Origin: Chinchilla lanigera
Lineage: Eukaryota; Chordata; Mammalia; Rodentia; Chinchillidae
Direction of reading: 5' to 3'
Assembly (NCBI RefSeq): GCF_000276665.1
Contig: NW_004955417.1
Span: 21,570,696 to 21,634,695 of the forward strand
Length of the DNA: 64,000 nt
The position numbers and the translations under genes are program-made. The notes under the pieces are model-generated. The model worked only from the letters and a program-made list of their open reading frames with translations. It did no database searches and was not told the DNA's origin. Below are positions 11,194 to 21,029 of the stretch, in pieces (the stretch's first letter is position 1; every line of letters begins with the position of its first letter).

Positions 11194-12899
11194 TTAATCT
11201 GAACAAAATTAACTTACAATTATGTAAGATTTTGATGCTTAATGTAACAAAAAGCAGGCATAACATATCCACAACTGTTGTTATTTAGAATTGCAGCTCT
11301 TTCTGTCACAGACTTACAACCATTGTCATTTTCCCATATAATTCATTAATGTTTCTTCAAATACTTATCAGGTTAAAATTCTTACCTAAGTGCTGCAGAA
11401 ATTACAGGAATTAATCACAATATAGTGAGCAAAGCTTTGAATTGAATACATTGAAGTGTTGATTTTTATTTCTGCTGAATTTTAGACTGCAGACAAAGGA
11501 TAGCTAGTTCTAAGAACACTGTAGAAATATCTTAGGATCATCTATAGTAAAATAACCATGAAGGCACAAACACATGGGTTCTACACACCCCTGCAGGCCT
11601 AACTTAGAAAGGAGGACAATGTGGAGGGACTGTCCATGAAAAAAACCAACATTTAAACCTTCTTCATGGCTGGGCTACAGCTTAAGTTTGATGAAATGAA
11701 ACAAGCATTTCAGGGTACAGATGTGGCTTCTTCTGAGACATTAAAGCCCCAGTTAAAATTTCATTTCCTGATGCACTGTTGTTATTATACCATGAAGAAG
11801 AACTTTAGCAACCAAATGCCAGTCAGAAGCGGACAAGATTTTTGTTGTGGACTCAGTTCATAGAAAAGGGACTGGTATACTGGTATACACTCAGTAAGTA
11901 CTTAAGTGCGTAATGCAGAGATACAGAAAAATTTCATACCCACGTCTGACTCGATTTCAATATGAAGTGTAAAGGTGACACTATTTGTTATCTATGAACT
12001 TAGACTTTTTTCTAACTACTCCCGGTATGTTTACATTTTCAGTTTGAGTAAGCTCTCACCCAAAAATTTCCTGTTTCAATTACTGCTTCCTTTCATTTCT
12101 TTCAATGTGTAACTTCTGTACAACAAGACACACCTTTTGTACAATAATTTCAGGAGTGAAACACCAGGCTAGACTATCAGTAATCAGAGCTTGACCTCAT
12201 TTTTAAAAAAAAATTCCCTGGGATTTCCTTCTGTTTCTCTGCAGACTTCCTACTTAAGAGAGTAACCAGAATTGCAACATTTAACAAAATCAGAAAACTT
12301 ACTATTAAAGACATTGATATACCAGAGTTATATAAGGGAATATAGTTCAGTAGTTTAAACAAAAGAAAACTATTGCTATACATATGATGTGGATATAAAA
12401 ATATAATTTTGGAAGGTTTTATAATGAAACATTCAGAATAATATATTTACTAATGATTATAAATGGTATAGACTGTGTATTCATACCCATGGAACAGTAA
12501 AGATGATTGAGCACTCTATTAAATTGAAACAGCAACTTCAAGGCAACTAGCTAGTGGTTCTGATAAGAGGAAAATGAACTAGGAGAGGAAGAAGAAAGTT
12601 CTTGTAAATAGTATCTGTCATATTTTATGTCTTAAAAATAAGAAATCAAACTGTGGCTTTACCATGAATGTTTATAATGCTCTCTGTGCTTTTAGCATGC
12701 ATGAGATACATTAAGACCCCAATTTTTTTAAAAGAACAGTGAGGAATAATATATGAAGGTGGTCATGATCATAGAACATCACAGAACATGAAGGAGGAAG
12801 AGTTTCCAAAGGCAGATCTAGAGTGTCAAGGGGCCATTTGGTTGGGTAGTAGAAACCTCACTGGTTCACCAAAACCACATAAAGCAGAATGGCTAAAAC
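11194..12899. other. Unique AT-rich sequence
   Basis: No gene seen. A small perfect doublet 'actggtatactggtatac' occurs near 11870. Open frames at 11666-11863 and 12177-12383 are short and unconvincing. Confidence 0.45.
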
Positions 12900-13095
12900 T
12901 TTGGAAACAAGCACCAGATGGACAGGGGTTTGAGTTTTTATTTGGTCACAAAGATTTGGTCCACTTAACTTCACTAAACTCCCATATTTGTTCACTTCTA
13001 AATGCTATTAATAATTGTTCTTACCCCTAGGATTATTTTTAAGATCAAATGAACTAATGTGTATAAAGTACATATTATAAATATTGGCAGCCTAC
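12900..13095 (+). repeat. MIR-like ancient SINE, sense
   Basis: The succession 'ggtttgagtttttatttgg', 'tggtccacttaacttcacta', 'gttcttacccctaggatta' and 'aagatcaaatgaactaatgt' 'gtataaag' matches the sense MIR layout through its core and 3' part, with heavy divergence. Confidence 0.65.
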
Positions 13096-13217
13096 AGATT
13101 TGCTTTACATCTCTCAAGGGAGAAAAAGTTAAATGAAATAACTTTGGACAACAGTAAATTCAACTCAACTTAGACTCCTCTGTACTTTTAAAGAACTCAC
13201 AAAAGAAAAGTGTGACA

Positions 13218-13424
13218 GAAAGAGCTTGGAATCAAAAACGGGAGGCGGGGGGGGGTGTCTCATGTCTAGGCTCCTCCACTTAAATGACATAATCATTCTG
13301 TTTTCTTTCCAAAAGTGGAGATAATAAAACATTTTTTCAAATATATTTCATAAGTACCAAATGAGATAAATTATCAAAGAATGACAAGCGCAATGTCTTC
13401 CATAAAAGAGTTGCTCAAAAACTC
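13218..13424 (+). repeat. MIR-like ancient SINE, sense
   Basis: 'agaaagagcttggaatc', a G8 insertion, 'ctcctccacttaaatgac', 'ccaaaagtggagataataaa' and 'aaatgagataaattatcaaa' follow sense MIR order. The poly-G tract at 13250-13257 is a local expansion. Confidence 0.55.
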
Positions 13425-15049
13425 ACCATTGCCTTTAAAAAGACAACTGTAAGCCTAAGTGACCAGAAGTCATAAGCATGGTGAAGTGGCGGGTAGAGAC
13501 TTCCAGGCAGCAAGAAGGTACAGCTTGTAAGAGTGTAAGATCTATTACCTTTCTGATGGTAGGGTTATTCCAAAGGTGTAAAACTTCCCAAGTCCATACA
13601 AAACTGCTTATTTATGGAAGCGACAAAATTCTCTGCCGGTGTTTTTCAAAGACGCTCTTGAATTTTTGGCTCATTATCCTTCAAAATTTTCTTCATCAAT
13701 CTTCTGAAACAGGATCCCTGCAGGCTTTCTTCTCCTATCTTATCTAGTTCAACAAACTAGTTTTATTATCATTTTCGATTTTAATTTGGAGCTTTCCAAG
13801 TGTATTTGCCTAAATTTCCATGCATCATCTGTAAGGCAGAACACGGTTGTTATAAAAAGTCTGGGCTGCAGACTTCAAATGGGTGTTTGATTAGTCTGGA
13901 ATCCTCGGAAAGAGCTGAGATAACCTCTTCTAGAGAGGCTTATCTGGCTTGTTTTTACAAATGGAAAACAAGTTGCTGAACAAGGTTTTATCTCCACCAG
14001 AAGAGCTACTTAAACAATTTAGATAACTTCCTATTTTGCCAACCAACTTTCTGCTATCAGGAAATACTACACCGAGGGGCTGAAAAAAGGGTGGAAATTT
14101 TCAGCACACATTGATATTCCAGCTAGAAAGATGATGTTGCTTCAGGAATAGACAAGTGTTGAAATGCTATTAAAAGTGTACAAAGTATCTGCCAGTCAGA
14201 AACACCACAGCAAGCTGTCAGAGATAGGCTCCACAGCACTGTGACTTTTTTGTTTGCTCTTATCACAACTTGGAGTACAAAAAGCTACTTACCTGACTGG
14301 ATGTGAGACAGTTGCCATTTTCCTCTTCTGTTTTAATAGATGTATTTTGGAGTCATGTCCCTGAACGATGCTTTATTTGTCAAGGTGTTTCCAGTAACTC
14401 TCCCCAAAATTCACCAGACTTAGGTTTAGAATTCTTCAAGATCAAAAGCTTCCTGAAAAATTTGTGGGGGTGGAGAGGAACAGGAATTCCAGGGCCTTCA
14501 AAGGAAAGGACAAAATATGCTACCAGCGTGTTTTTTGTAAGTGAAACTAATTTTCAGCGGTGGAATTGGTTGGTAAAAATAAAAGTGGTCGATGCAACCC
14601 GAGAGGAAATCAGATGGCAAATGTTTCCTGTACCGCCCTTTGGCGAGTGGAATCTTGCACTGCTGGGGAAATAGCACAGAAGAATATGTCACTGAGAGAG
14701 AGAAATATAGAGTCAAGAAGGCTGGAGCAGAGTGTGAGGGAGCAGACGCACTTGGATGGAGCTCGGCAGGAAGGTGAAAAAGGTCATCTCAGACCCGGCA
14801 ACTTCAGAACAATAGACCTAATCTAGCTAGTACTGAGCATTCTGCCAGTCACAGGAACAAGCAGCTGGGAGAAATACGAAAAACAAAAATAAACAACAAC
14901 AGATCTTTTGTTTATGGCAAACTGCGAATAGACCAACTACGCTCCTGGTGGACTTTCACGATGCGAAGGGATTCCGCTCCTTATGAAACAGAATCCTGCT
15001 TGGAAGTCAGCTAGGAGTAAACCGGAGAACAAAGGTGAACCTCTTGACT
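13425..15049. other. Unique sequence with CpG-bearing patch
   Basis: No gene is recognised. Overlapping open frames at 14303-14674 (123 codons), 14560-14826 and 14592-14777 lie in a patch with several CpGs, but no domain is visible. I treat them as chance frames. Confidence 0.4.
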
Positions 15050-15087
15050 TGGGGTGACATGGAATCTCAGCATTGTTTTAATTTGTA
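15050..15087 (-). repeat. Isolated LINE-1 sliver
   Basis: Bases 15050-15087 match 16148-16185 in the downstream antisense LINE-1 in all but one position, whereas the flanks on both sides do not match. In LINE-1 this is ORF2 sequence. It is a very short fragment in the same orientation as the larger copy. Confidence 0.75.
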
Positions 15088-15378
15088 AAATAACACTGAA
15101 AAACTACAGAAAAGGAAGTTGTGAGGTGGAAAATGGCTAAATCATGTACTACTAGAAAATTTAGGGGGAAATGTACCTTTTAGAAAAACTTAAATCTATA
15201 TGCTGTGAAATATCTGTGAAAGGTTTTTGCCTGTGAAAAGTCAGATCTGAGGTCTCATACGTGGGATAGCACATCCTCAGCTGGCGTTCCCTTTTGAAGG
15301 CAGGTGCAGCTCAAGCCGTGTTGACCAGAAGGATGGGTGTCACCTTAAGCAGTTTACTTCATTCCCAGATTCAGTTTC

Positions 15379-16399
15379 TTTTCCTTTTATTTATTTCATT
15401 GGTGCATTTTAGATACATATAATAATCACATTCATCACAGGGAATTTGTATCCATGAATGACACACTTTCCTTTTTCCTGTGCCCCTCCCCTCCCTTCAA
15501 CCCTTCTTCCCATCCTTCTGTACAAAAATTTTGTTTCCATTTTTCTCCTTTTATCCTCCCTTTGTTTTCTTGTCCCTTCCTTCCTTCCTCCACTCCTTGT
15601 TCCTATTCTTATTTGAACATTTTCTTCCCATTTCCTAATATCTATTATACATTTTGGTTCTTATTTACACTTTCCATTTCTCAGACCAGAAAGACAATGT
15701 GGTTTTTAAAAATACGTGTGCTATTTATTTCACTTAAGAATATGGCCTCAAGGTGCATCACTGACATAGAAATGTCTCAAGTTTATCCTTCACTGTGGCA
15801 GAGTAGTACTCCAGTGTATAACAAAACCACATCTTCTGTATCCATTCATCAATTGATAAACATTGGGCTATTTCCAAGATTTAGCTGTTACAAACTGCTG
15901 CTATAAACATGGATATGCATATATCATTGTAGTATGATGACTTTCATTCTTTGGGGAGGATACCAAGAAGGGAAATAGCTAAGTCAAATGGGACCACTAG
16001 TTTTAGTTTTTGGAGGAATCCCCGCACTGATTTCCACAGTGGTTGCACCAGTCTACACTTCCACCAGCAGTCGAGAAGGGTTCCTTTACCCTGACAGCCC
16101 TGCCAGCACTTGTTGTTGGTTGATTTCTTGATAATAGCCATTCTTTCTGGGGTGACATGTAATCTCAGCATTGTTTTAATTTGTATCCTCAAATGACCAG
16201 TGATGTTGAACATTTTTTCATATATTTATTTGCCATTTCTACTTCTTGTGAGAAGTATCTATTCATTTCAAATGCCCATTTTTAGATTGGGTCTTTAAAT
16301 TTGAGGATTCTGATTTTTTGAGTTCTTTATATATTCTGGATATTAGTCCTTTGAAAAATAGCTGGCAAAACATTTTTAACACATTGTGGGATGTCTGAA
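15379..16399 (-). mobile_element. LINE-1 3' end, antisense, with target-site duplication
   Basis: The minus-strand frame 16213-15944 encodes a degenerate ORF2 C-terminal block (residues like NKCWQGCQGKGTLLDCWWKC and RLVQPLWKSVRGFLQKLKL, then ISLLGILPKE), characteristic of the LINE-1 endonuclease/reverse-transcriptase polyprotein. On the plus strand, 15470-15640 is pyrimidine-rich, corresponding to the polypurine tract of a 3' UTR, and 15379-15398 is the T-rich reverse of the A tail. attcaRtttc at 15369-15378 and 16400-16409 flanks the copy. It is 5'-truncated and has frameshifts, so it is not active. Confidence 0.93.
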
Positions 16400-16424
16400 A
16401 TTCAATTTCATCCCACCTTAAAAC

Positions 16425-16560
16425 TGGAACAGTATTAATTCCCTGATGCTGTTGAGATGATTAACCAAACATATTTATAAGGACCATAGCAGTTCCATTG
16501 ATATAGTAGATAGCCAATGATTAGAGTTGATCATTATGAATATTATTATCACTTCCATTA
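16425..16560 (+). repeat. MIR-like ancient SINE 3' part
   Basis: 'gttgagatgattaaccaaac', 'atatttataaggaccatagc' and the closing 'gaatattattatcac' resemble the 3' half of MIR. Divergence is high. Confidence 0.4.
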
Positions 16561-16621
16561 GTATTTTAACTAACCCTACTCAGGGCAGGAGGAATTTTGC
16601 CTGAGTTAAAATGGAAGGACT

Positions 16622-16723
16622 GGGGCTGAGGATTTAGCTCAGCGGCAAAGCGCCTGCCTGGCAAGCCCAAGGTCATGAGTTTGGTTGCCGGTACCGGAGA
16701 AAAACCAAAAAAAAAAAAAAAAA
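16622..16723 (+). mobile_element. ID-type SINE, young, sense, exact 14-bp target-site duplication
   Basis: The ID body with A and B boxes and a GGTACCGGAGAAAAACC end is followed by a long pure A tail. aaaatggaaggact occurs exactly at 16608-16621 and again at 16724-16737, so this is a recent insertion. Confidence 0.97.
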
Positions 16724-16737
16724 AAAATGGAAGGACT

Positions 16738-17316
16738 TACACTTAAGAAGGAAATTTCTTTTTTATTATTTCTAAAGATATTGAGCAAGGTTCAGTGTTA
16801 ATACAGCAACAAGGTATGGTGTTGTACAGCAGGAATAACATCAAAACAGGGAAAGGCTGGGTAGAATGCCACAGCCACAACCAGATTGCAGAAAATTTCA
16901 AGACACAAGATTACATATCATGGGCTTGCTTGCTGGGAGAATTACTCCTTTTCATTTCCTTCAGTGTCTGATTAACATAAGGAGAAAGTGTGAGTGGGTG
17001 CTAACACCCCCGCTACTTTAACACTTAACACTTACTACTCTCCCCTCCAACAAAGACAGAGCAATCTCAGGTCCAGGTTCCACACAGGCAATCCTCTTTA
17101 CCTAACATGTAATGGCATGGGTCTTTCACATAGTATTTGTTTGTATGGATGCCTTTTATCTACAACAATATGTATTATTTTTTTCAACTAAGAGAGTGAG
17201 AAAGTATTTGGTTTCAGAATATATATATGTGAGAATGTGTTAAAGGAATATTAAGTACATTATTGTTTAGCCTATCATTAGTTGTTCTTCTTGCTAATGA
17301 TGTTTAAACTTTACTT
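16738..17316. other. Unique sequence
   Basis: No gene or repeat recognised. The open frame at 16994-17191 lacks features. Confidence 0.45.
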
Positions 17317-17382
17317 GTGGTACTGAGGATTGAATCGAGGGCCTCACTTATGAGAGGGCAGTGCTCTACCATTGAGCTACAC
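17317..17382 (-). repeat. ID-like relic, antisense
   Basis: 'tggtactgaggattgaatcg', 'agggcctcacttatgagagg' and 'cagtgctctaccattgagct' 'ac' is the antisense of an old ID/dID unit. A short (AC)n run follows at 17379-17392. Confidence 0.75.
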
Positions 17383-17394
17383 ACACACACAGGC

Positions 17395-17484
17395 AAGTAG
17401 CTTAAGCTTTCCAATGCTACTTTCTTATCTGTAATAGGGGGTAATAATGTTGCTCAAGTCCTAAAGCTTTAAAGTGATCAATCA
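17395..17484 (+). repeat. MIR-like relic, left part (split by B1)
   Basis: 'agtagcttaagctttccaat', 'tttcttatctgtaatagggg' and 'gtaataatg' match the MIR core. The element resumes after the B1 insertion at 17654. Confidence 0.55.
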
Positions 17485-17653
17485 CTGGGCATGATGGTGC
17501 ACTCTTGTAATCCCAGCACTCAGGTGACTGACGCAGAGGGTTGTTGTGAGTTCGAGAACAGCCTGGGCTACAAAGTAAGCTCAAGACTAGCTTGAACTAC
17601 ATTACTACCCTATCTCAAAAAGAAAAAAAAGTAAAAAATAAAAAAATAAAATG
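17485..17653 (+). mobile_element. B1-type SINE with internal duplication, sense
   Basis: Starts 'actgggcatgatggtgcact', continues 'cttgtaatcccagcactcag', 'gtgagttcgagaacagcctg', a duplicated 'gctacaaagtaagctcaag' segment, and ends 'taccctatctcaaaaag' with an A-rich tail. The flanks 'aaagtgatcaatca' (17471-17484) and 'aaatgataaatca' (from 17654) look like a diverged target-site duplication. Confidence 0.9.
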
Positions 17654-17750
17654 AAATGATAAATCAAATAATGTATGTGAAGAGGTTAGCAGAATGGTTA
17701 GCACACAGTAATATAGGCTCAATAAATACTTTCTATGCATTTTTTTATTT
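17654..17750 (+). repeat. MIR-like relic, right part
   Basis: 'gtatgtgaagaggttagcag', 'aatggttagcacacagtaat' and 'ataggctcaataaatact' match the MIR 3' portion and continue the element at 17395-17484. Confidence 0.6.
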
Positions 17751-18692
17751 CGAAGTCCTTATTTCCAAATGAAATTCTTTCACTTGCTTGTAGTTATCTG
17801 TTTATGACAGAAGGTTGAAAACATTTTGTTATAGAAAATTTAAAAGTCTTAATATTTTAATTACTCATTGAACTTATTCTTCACCTCCCTATAATTATAA
17901 CACAAACAAGGTTCAGAAAAAATAAAATCATAAGTTCAGATCTTAAAACTAGAAATTCAGGAATAGTTACGGTATAAATGCGGTCACTTTGTCGTTGGAG
18001 TTAGGTTTGATCTTCTTCACTGTCAAAGCAAATTTTAAAACTTGGTGAAATATTAGGTAAGCAAACTACTTACAGTGAAAATTATCAATGATATTACACT
18101 GTGACTGAACTTCATTGTCACCAAAGGTACAATTGAAGGCAAAATGCCATAGAATGGTGTCCATTCGTGTTCTAATTCAGCGGATTTTCATGTGGTTTGA
18201 AGGCAGGTGAGAAATGGACCAAGGTGTGTAAGCATGGTGCTTGGAGAAAGTCTGCTCAAGGAGCAACTGGCCAGCATAACAGTACTAGGGACCTCAGAGA
18301 GTTTGCCAGAGGTCCATTTCTCCACTGACTAAACTAGAAGACTGAGCAGAGATATGCCACAGTTGACTACCTTCCCACGTAGACCACTCAGTCACAGATG
18401 ATCTCTGAGGAATTTTTTCTGGGCCTTAGTCTCTTGTATTATTTATTATTTTATTTATGGAAACATAGAAAAATTTATTAGGAAGAAACACTATGCTGTT
18501 AAGATTTCTTATACAAAGCCTCACTATGGTCAATTTTATGTGATCTTTCAAGAAGATTTTCTATTCAAATTTCAATAACTACACTGTTGGTTAGGTAGAC
18601 CAGTTCTCCTCATTCCCCAGATGATGTACAATGGAGACAGGATGTCATGCACACGAACAATGTGACTGGAATAGGGGAAGGTGACAAACTTC
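17751..18692. other. Unique AT-rich sequence
   Basis: No gene or repeat recognised. The region has no open frame worth naming. Confidence 0.45.
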
Positions 18693-18812
18693 TGGCATGG
18701 TAGTACATCCCTGTAAATCTCAGGACTTTGGGAAGCCTGGCAAGAGGATTTTTAAACTCAGCTTGGGCAATTTAGTGATGTAAAAAAATCAACTTAGTGA
18801 TTTAAAAATAAA

Positions 18813-18864
<52 letters not shown>

Positions 18865-18952
18865 AAAAGAAGAAAGGTAAACAAAAGGCTAGGAATATAG
18901 CTACTTCAATATGAAGGTCTGGAGTTCAATCTCCAGTACTATAAAAAGAAAA
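18693..18952 (+). mobile_element. B1-dID dimeric SINE with (GAAA)n linker expansion
   Basis: The left part is B1 ('ggcatggtagtacatccctg', 'gggaagcctggcaagagga', 'aactcagcttgggcaa'). The linker has expanded into a GAAA microsatellite at 18811-18875. The right part is ID-like ('ggctaggaatatagctactt', 'ggagttcaatctccagtact'). This is the same composite order as at 5415 and 38741. Confidence 0.82.
18811..18875. repeat. (GAAA)n microsatellite
   Basis: About fifteen GAAA units, almost uninterrupted, grown from the A-rich linker of the surrounding B1-dID element. Confidence 0.95.
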
Positions 18953-19164
18953 GGTACAAATCAAGCTAACAAATAGATAAATAAATGTGTTTATTTTTGC
19001 TAACTTCTTTCCAACTCACAGAATTGACTCAAACTTAGAACTACTGGGGTTTGGCAGGGGATCCCACACAAAAGGTACGAGTTGACCCAACTTCTGTCTC
19101 TACTTTCCTTCCCAGCAAAAGAGCCTCAGGCTATGTACGTTTTTCTGGAACAAATGCTTTTGTA

Positions 19165-19475
19165 CTCCTCAGAGTCACAGGTTTGAATTCTAACACCCAG
19201 TGAGATGATATTTGGCTAAGGAAATACTTCATATTAAATGGGATTCTATGGTTAGGAACCATATTCAACGACTTAGGAAAGATATCAGAAATCTCATATT
19301 CAGCACCACCCCCATGCACAGGGGGAAGGCTATGTGAGGACAGATCAAAAAAGCAACTCTCTGTAAGCCAGAAGAGAGGTCACACCGGAAACCTAATTGG
19401 CCAGATCTTGATCTTGGGTTTTGAGCCTCCAGAACTGCCTGTTCTAGTTGCCCAAGCCAAAAGGATATGTAGACA
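19165..19475 (+). mobile_element. MaLR-type LTR relic
   Basis: 'gtttgaattctaacacccag', 'tgagatgatatttggctaag', 'gggaaggctatgtgaggaca', 'gtaagccagaagagaggtca', 'gatcttgatcttgggtttt' and 'gcctccagaactg' follow the order of a MaLR-class LTR (MST/MLT-like). The 3' end 'ctgttctagttgcccaagcc' is diverged, and the polyadenylation signal is lost. Confidence 0.65.
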
Positions 19476-19477
19476 CC

Positions 19478-20344
19478 TGTAGTGGATTGACAGCTGGTGG
19501 TCAACTTATAACCCCCAGCTGAACTGAGTAAGTGTGGGAGGCCCACCTGGGGATTGTTGCCAGCAGCATAAAAGGCAGAACTGGAGAAGGAGAAGGAGGC
19601 TGTTGGGAGCTGATAGAAACTGTAAGGAGCTGTTGGTTGTTCTGGAGCAGCTCGTCATTCATACTGGCTTTCCTGATGAACATGGGCATTTTCATCCTTT
19701 GAGGAGCTCACGACCTTGTTGGCACTAAGAACAGCTTCATTTCACTTTGGGGAAGCTCTGGTCCTCACTCTGAGCATTGCTTCCTGGCTCTGGAGGGGAA
19801 GATGGTGCACAGTTCAGTCTCCTGAAGAAGCTTGCTGCGTTGGTTTTCCTGATGGGAACTCGGCTGTCTTCACCATTGGAGGAGCTCAGGACCTCACTGT
19901 TGCTGAGGATGGCTGTGGTACTTTTCAGGAGAGCTCTGGTTCTTACTTTGCGCATCGCTTCCTGGCCCAGTGCAGATCCCTCAGCCTGCTAGCACAGATC
20001 CTTCATCCCGCTGGCACAGACTTTCTAGCTTCTACCACTGACCTTTGGACTTTCACAGCACAGATCTGTGGAAAAGCCCTGCATGAGATATTGTTATGGG
20101 CTCTGGGCCTCCAGCTGGACTCATGGGAGGCACTGTTATGAGCTCTAGGTCTTCAGCTGGGCTCATGCAGGACATTTCCATGGGATCCAGGCCCTTAGCT
20201 GGATTCCTTGGTCTTAGTGTGTGGACAAATTCCCTGCACTCTTTTGTGTATCATTTTTTTGGTGACTACTATAAATAATCTTATAAACTATGTGTCCTGT
20301 ATTATATTGTTTCCCCTTGCAAAAATACCCCCAAAACCAACACA
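19478..20344 (+). mobile_element. Candidate endogenous-retrovirus-type LTR with nested tandem repeats
   Basis: The unit begins TG (19478) and ends CA (20344), and acacc lies on both sides (19473-19477 and 20345-20349), as expected for a 5-bp target-site duplication. This flank is short and lies in CA-rich DNA, so it could be chance. A TATA-like cataaaagg sits at 19567-19575. Three tandem arrays occupy the middle: about 125 bp units starting at 19666 and 19842, short units of about 22 bp near 19971-20030, and three units of about 42 bp from 20094. No gag, pol or env coding sequence is seen next to it. The 141-codon frame at 19716-20141 spans the arrays and I do not call it a gene. An unclassified repeat of another kind is the alternative. 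Confidence 0.45.
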
Positions 20345-20349
20345 ACACC

Positions 20350-20960
20350 TCATCGCACCCATCCAAGTTCTGTGCACGCTCCCCACAAACACACACCCCC
20401 AGTTACCCTTTGTACCAAGAAGTGTTCACAGTGGCAGCACCAGATGCCATCCAAAGGACAGACTCGGGCTAACAGTCGTGCAGGCCCTGTACACCAAATC
20501 GTGGTCTGGAAGAGCACACCCAGGACCTGGGGAACTGTGCATCCTGGACCAAAGGAACCATTGCCCCACGGAGTGTGACTAAGGGAGGTACGAGAAGGCC
20601 TCACAAAATGCGGGGCCAAGTCTCAGACCTTACATCCTCCAACTAGGTAGATCTATGATGCTTTAGGGAATTGGAAGTTTTCTGGTTGAGACTTCTGATG
20701 CTTTTAGTGGAAGCGCCTCATGTGGAAAACACTGTTCTGAAAAGCAATGATTGCGCAGGAGTTAAGTGCCTAACTAAATGTGCTTGAGTGCGTTCTAATC
20801 CAAAATATCTGGACCTGAGTACTGCATGTAACGTGTACTAGCCTTGTCTCCATGCACATTTCTTAACATATGTATACCTAAGCTCTTCACTTAAAATGGG
20901 ATCGGTAGAAATACCTAATTCATATGGTTGTTATGATAACGAAACAAATGAGGTTGCATA
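20350..20960. other. Unassigned GC-richer stretch beside the LTR candidate
   Basis: C- and A-rich sequence, with overlapping small frames in both strands at 20208-20619. The segment 'tttgtaccaagaagtg' near 20410 faintly resembles a leucine-tRNA primer-binding site of ERVL elements, which would move the LTR border to about 20409. I could not settle this. Confidence 0.3.
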
Positions 20961-21029
20961 GCCGGATGATAGATAAATATAGATAGATAGATAGGTAGCA
21001 AATAGGTGGATAGTAGATAGATGATAGGA
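20961..21029. repeat. Imperfect (GATA)n microsatellite
   Basis: Repeated ATAG/GATA tetranucleotides with GGTA and GGTG variants. Confidence 0.85.

Noticed and set aside
15944..16213. 89-codon minus-strand frame with real protein similarity
   Set aside because: The similarity is to the LINE-1 ORF2 C-terminus. It is part of a 5'-truncated dead copy and not a host gene, so it is listed under the mobile element only.
19716..20141. 141-codon open frame over the tandem arrays
   Set aside because: It lies in an LTR-like unit, and its apparent internal repeats are explained by DNA tandem repeats. No retroviral protein motif is present.
20410..20425. Possible leucine-tRNA primer-binding site next to the LTR candidate
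   Set aside because: The resemblance is weak and conflicts with the TG...CA borders plus acacc flanks chosen for the LTR. It is mentioned only as an alternative border.
20961..21029. Regularly repeated short units that could suggest a CRISPR-like array, here and at 34931-35041
   Set aside because: They are GATA tetranucleotide microsatellites with no unique spacers, in a mammalian genome.
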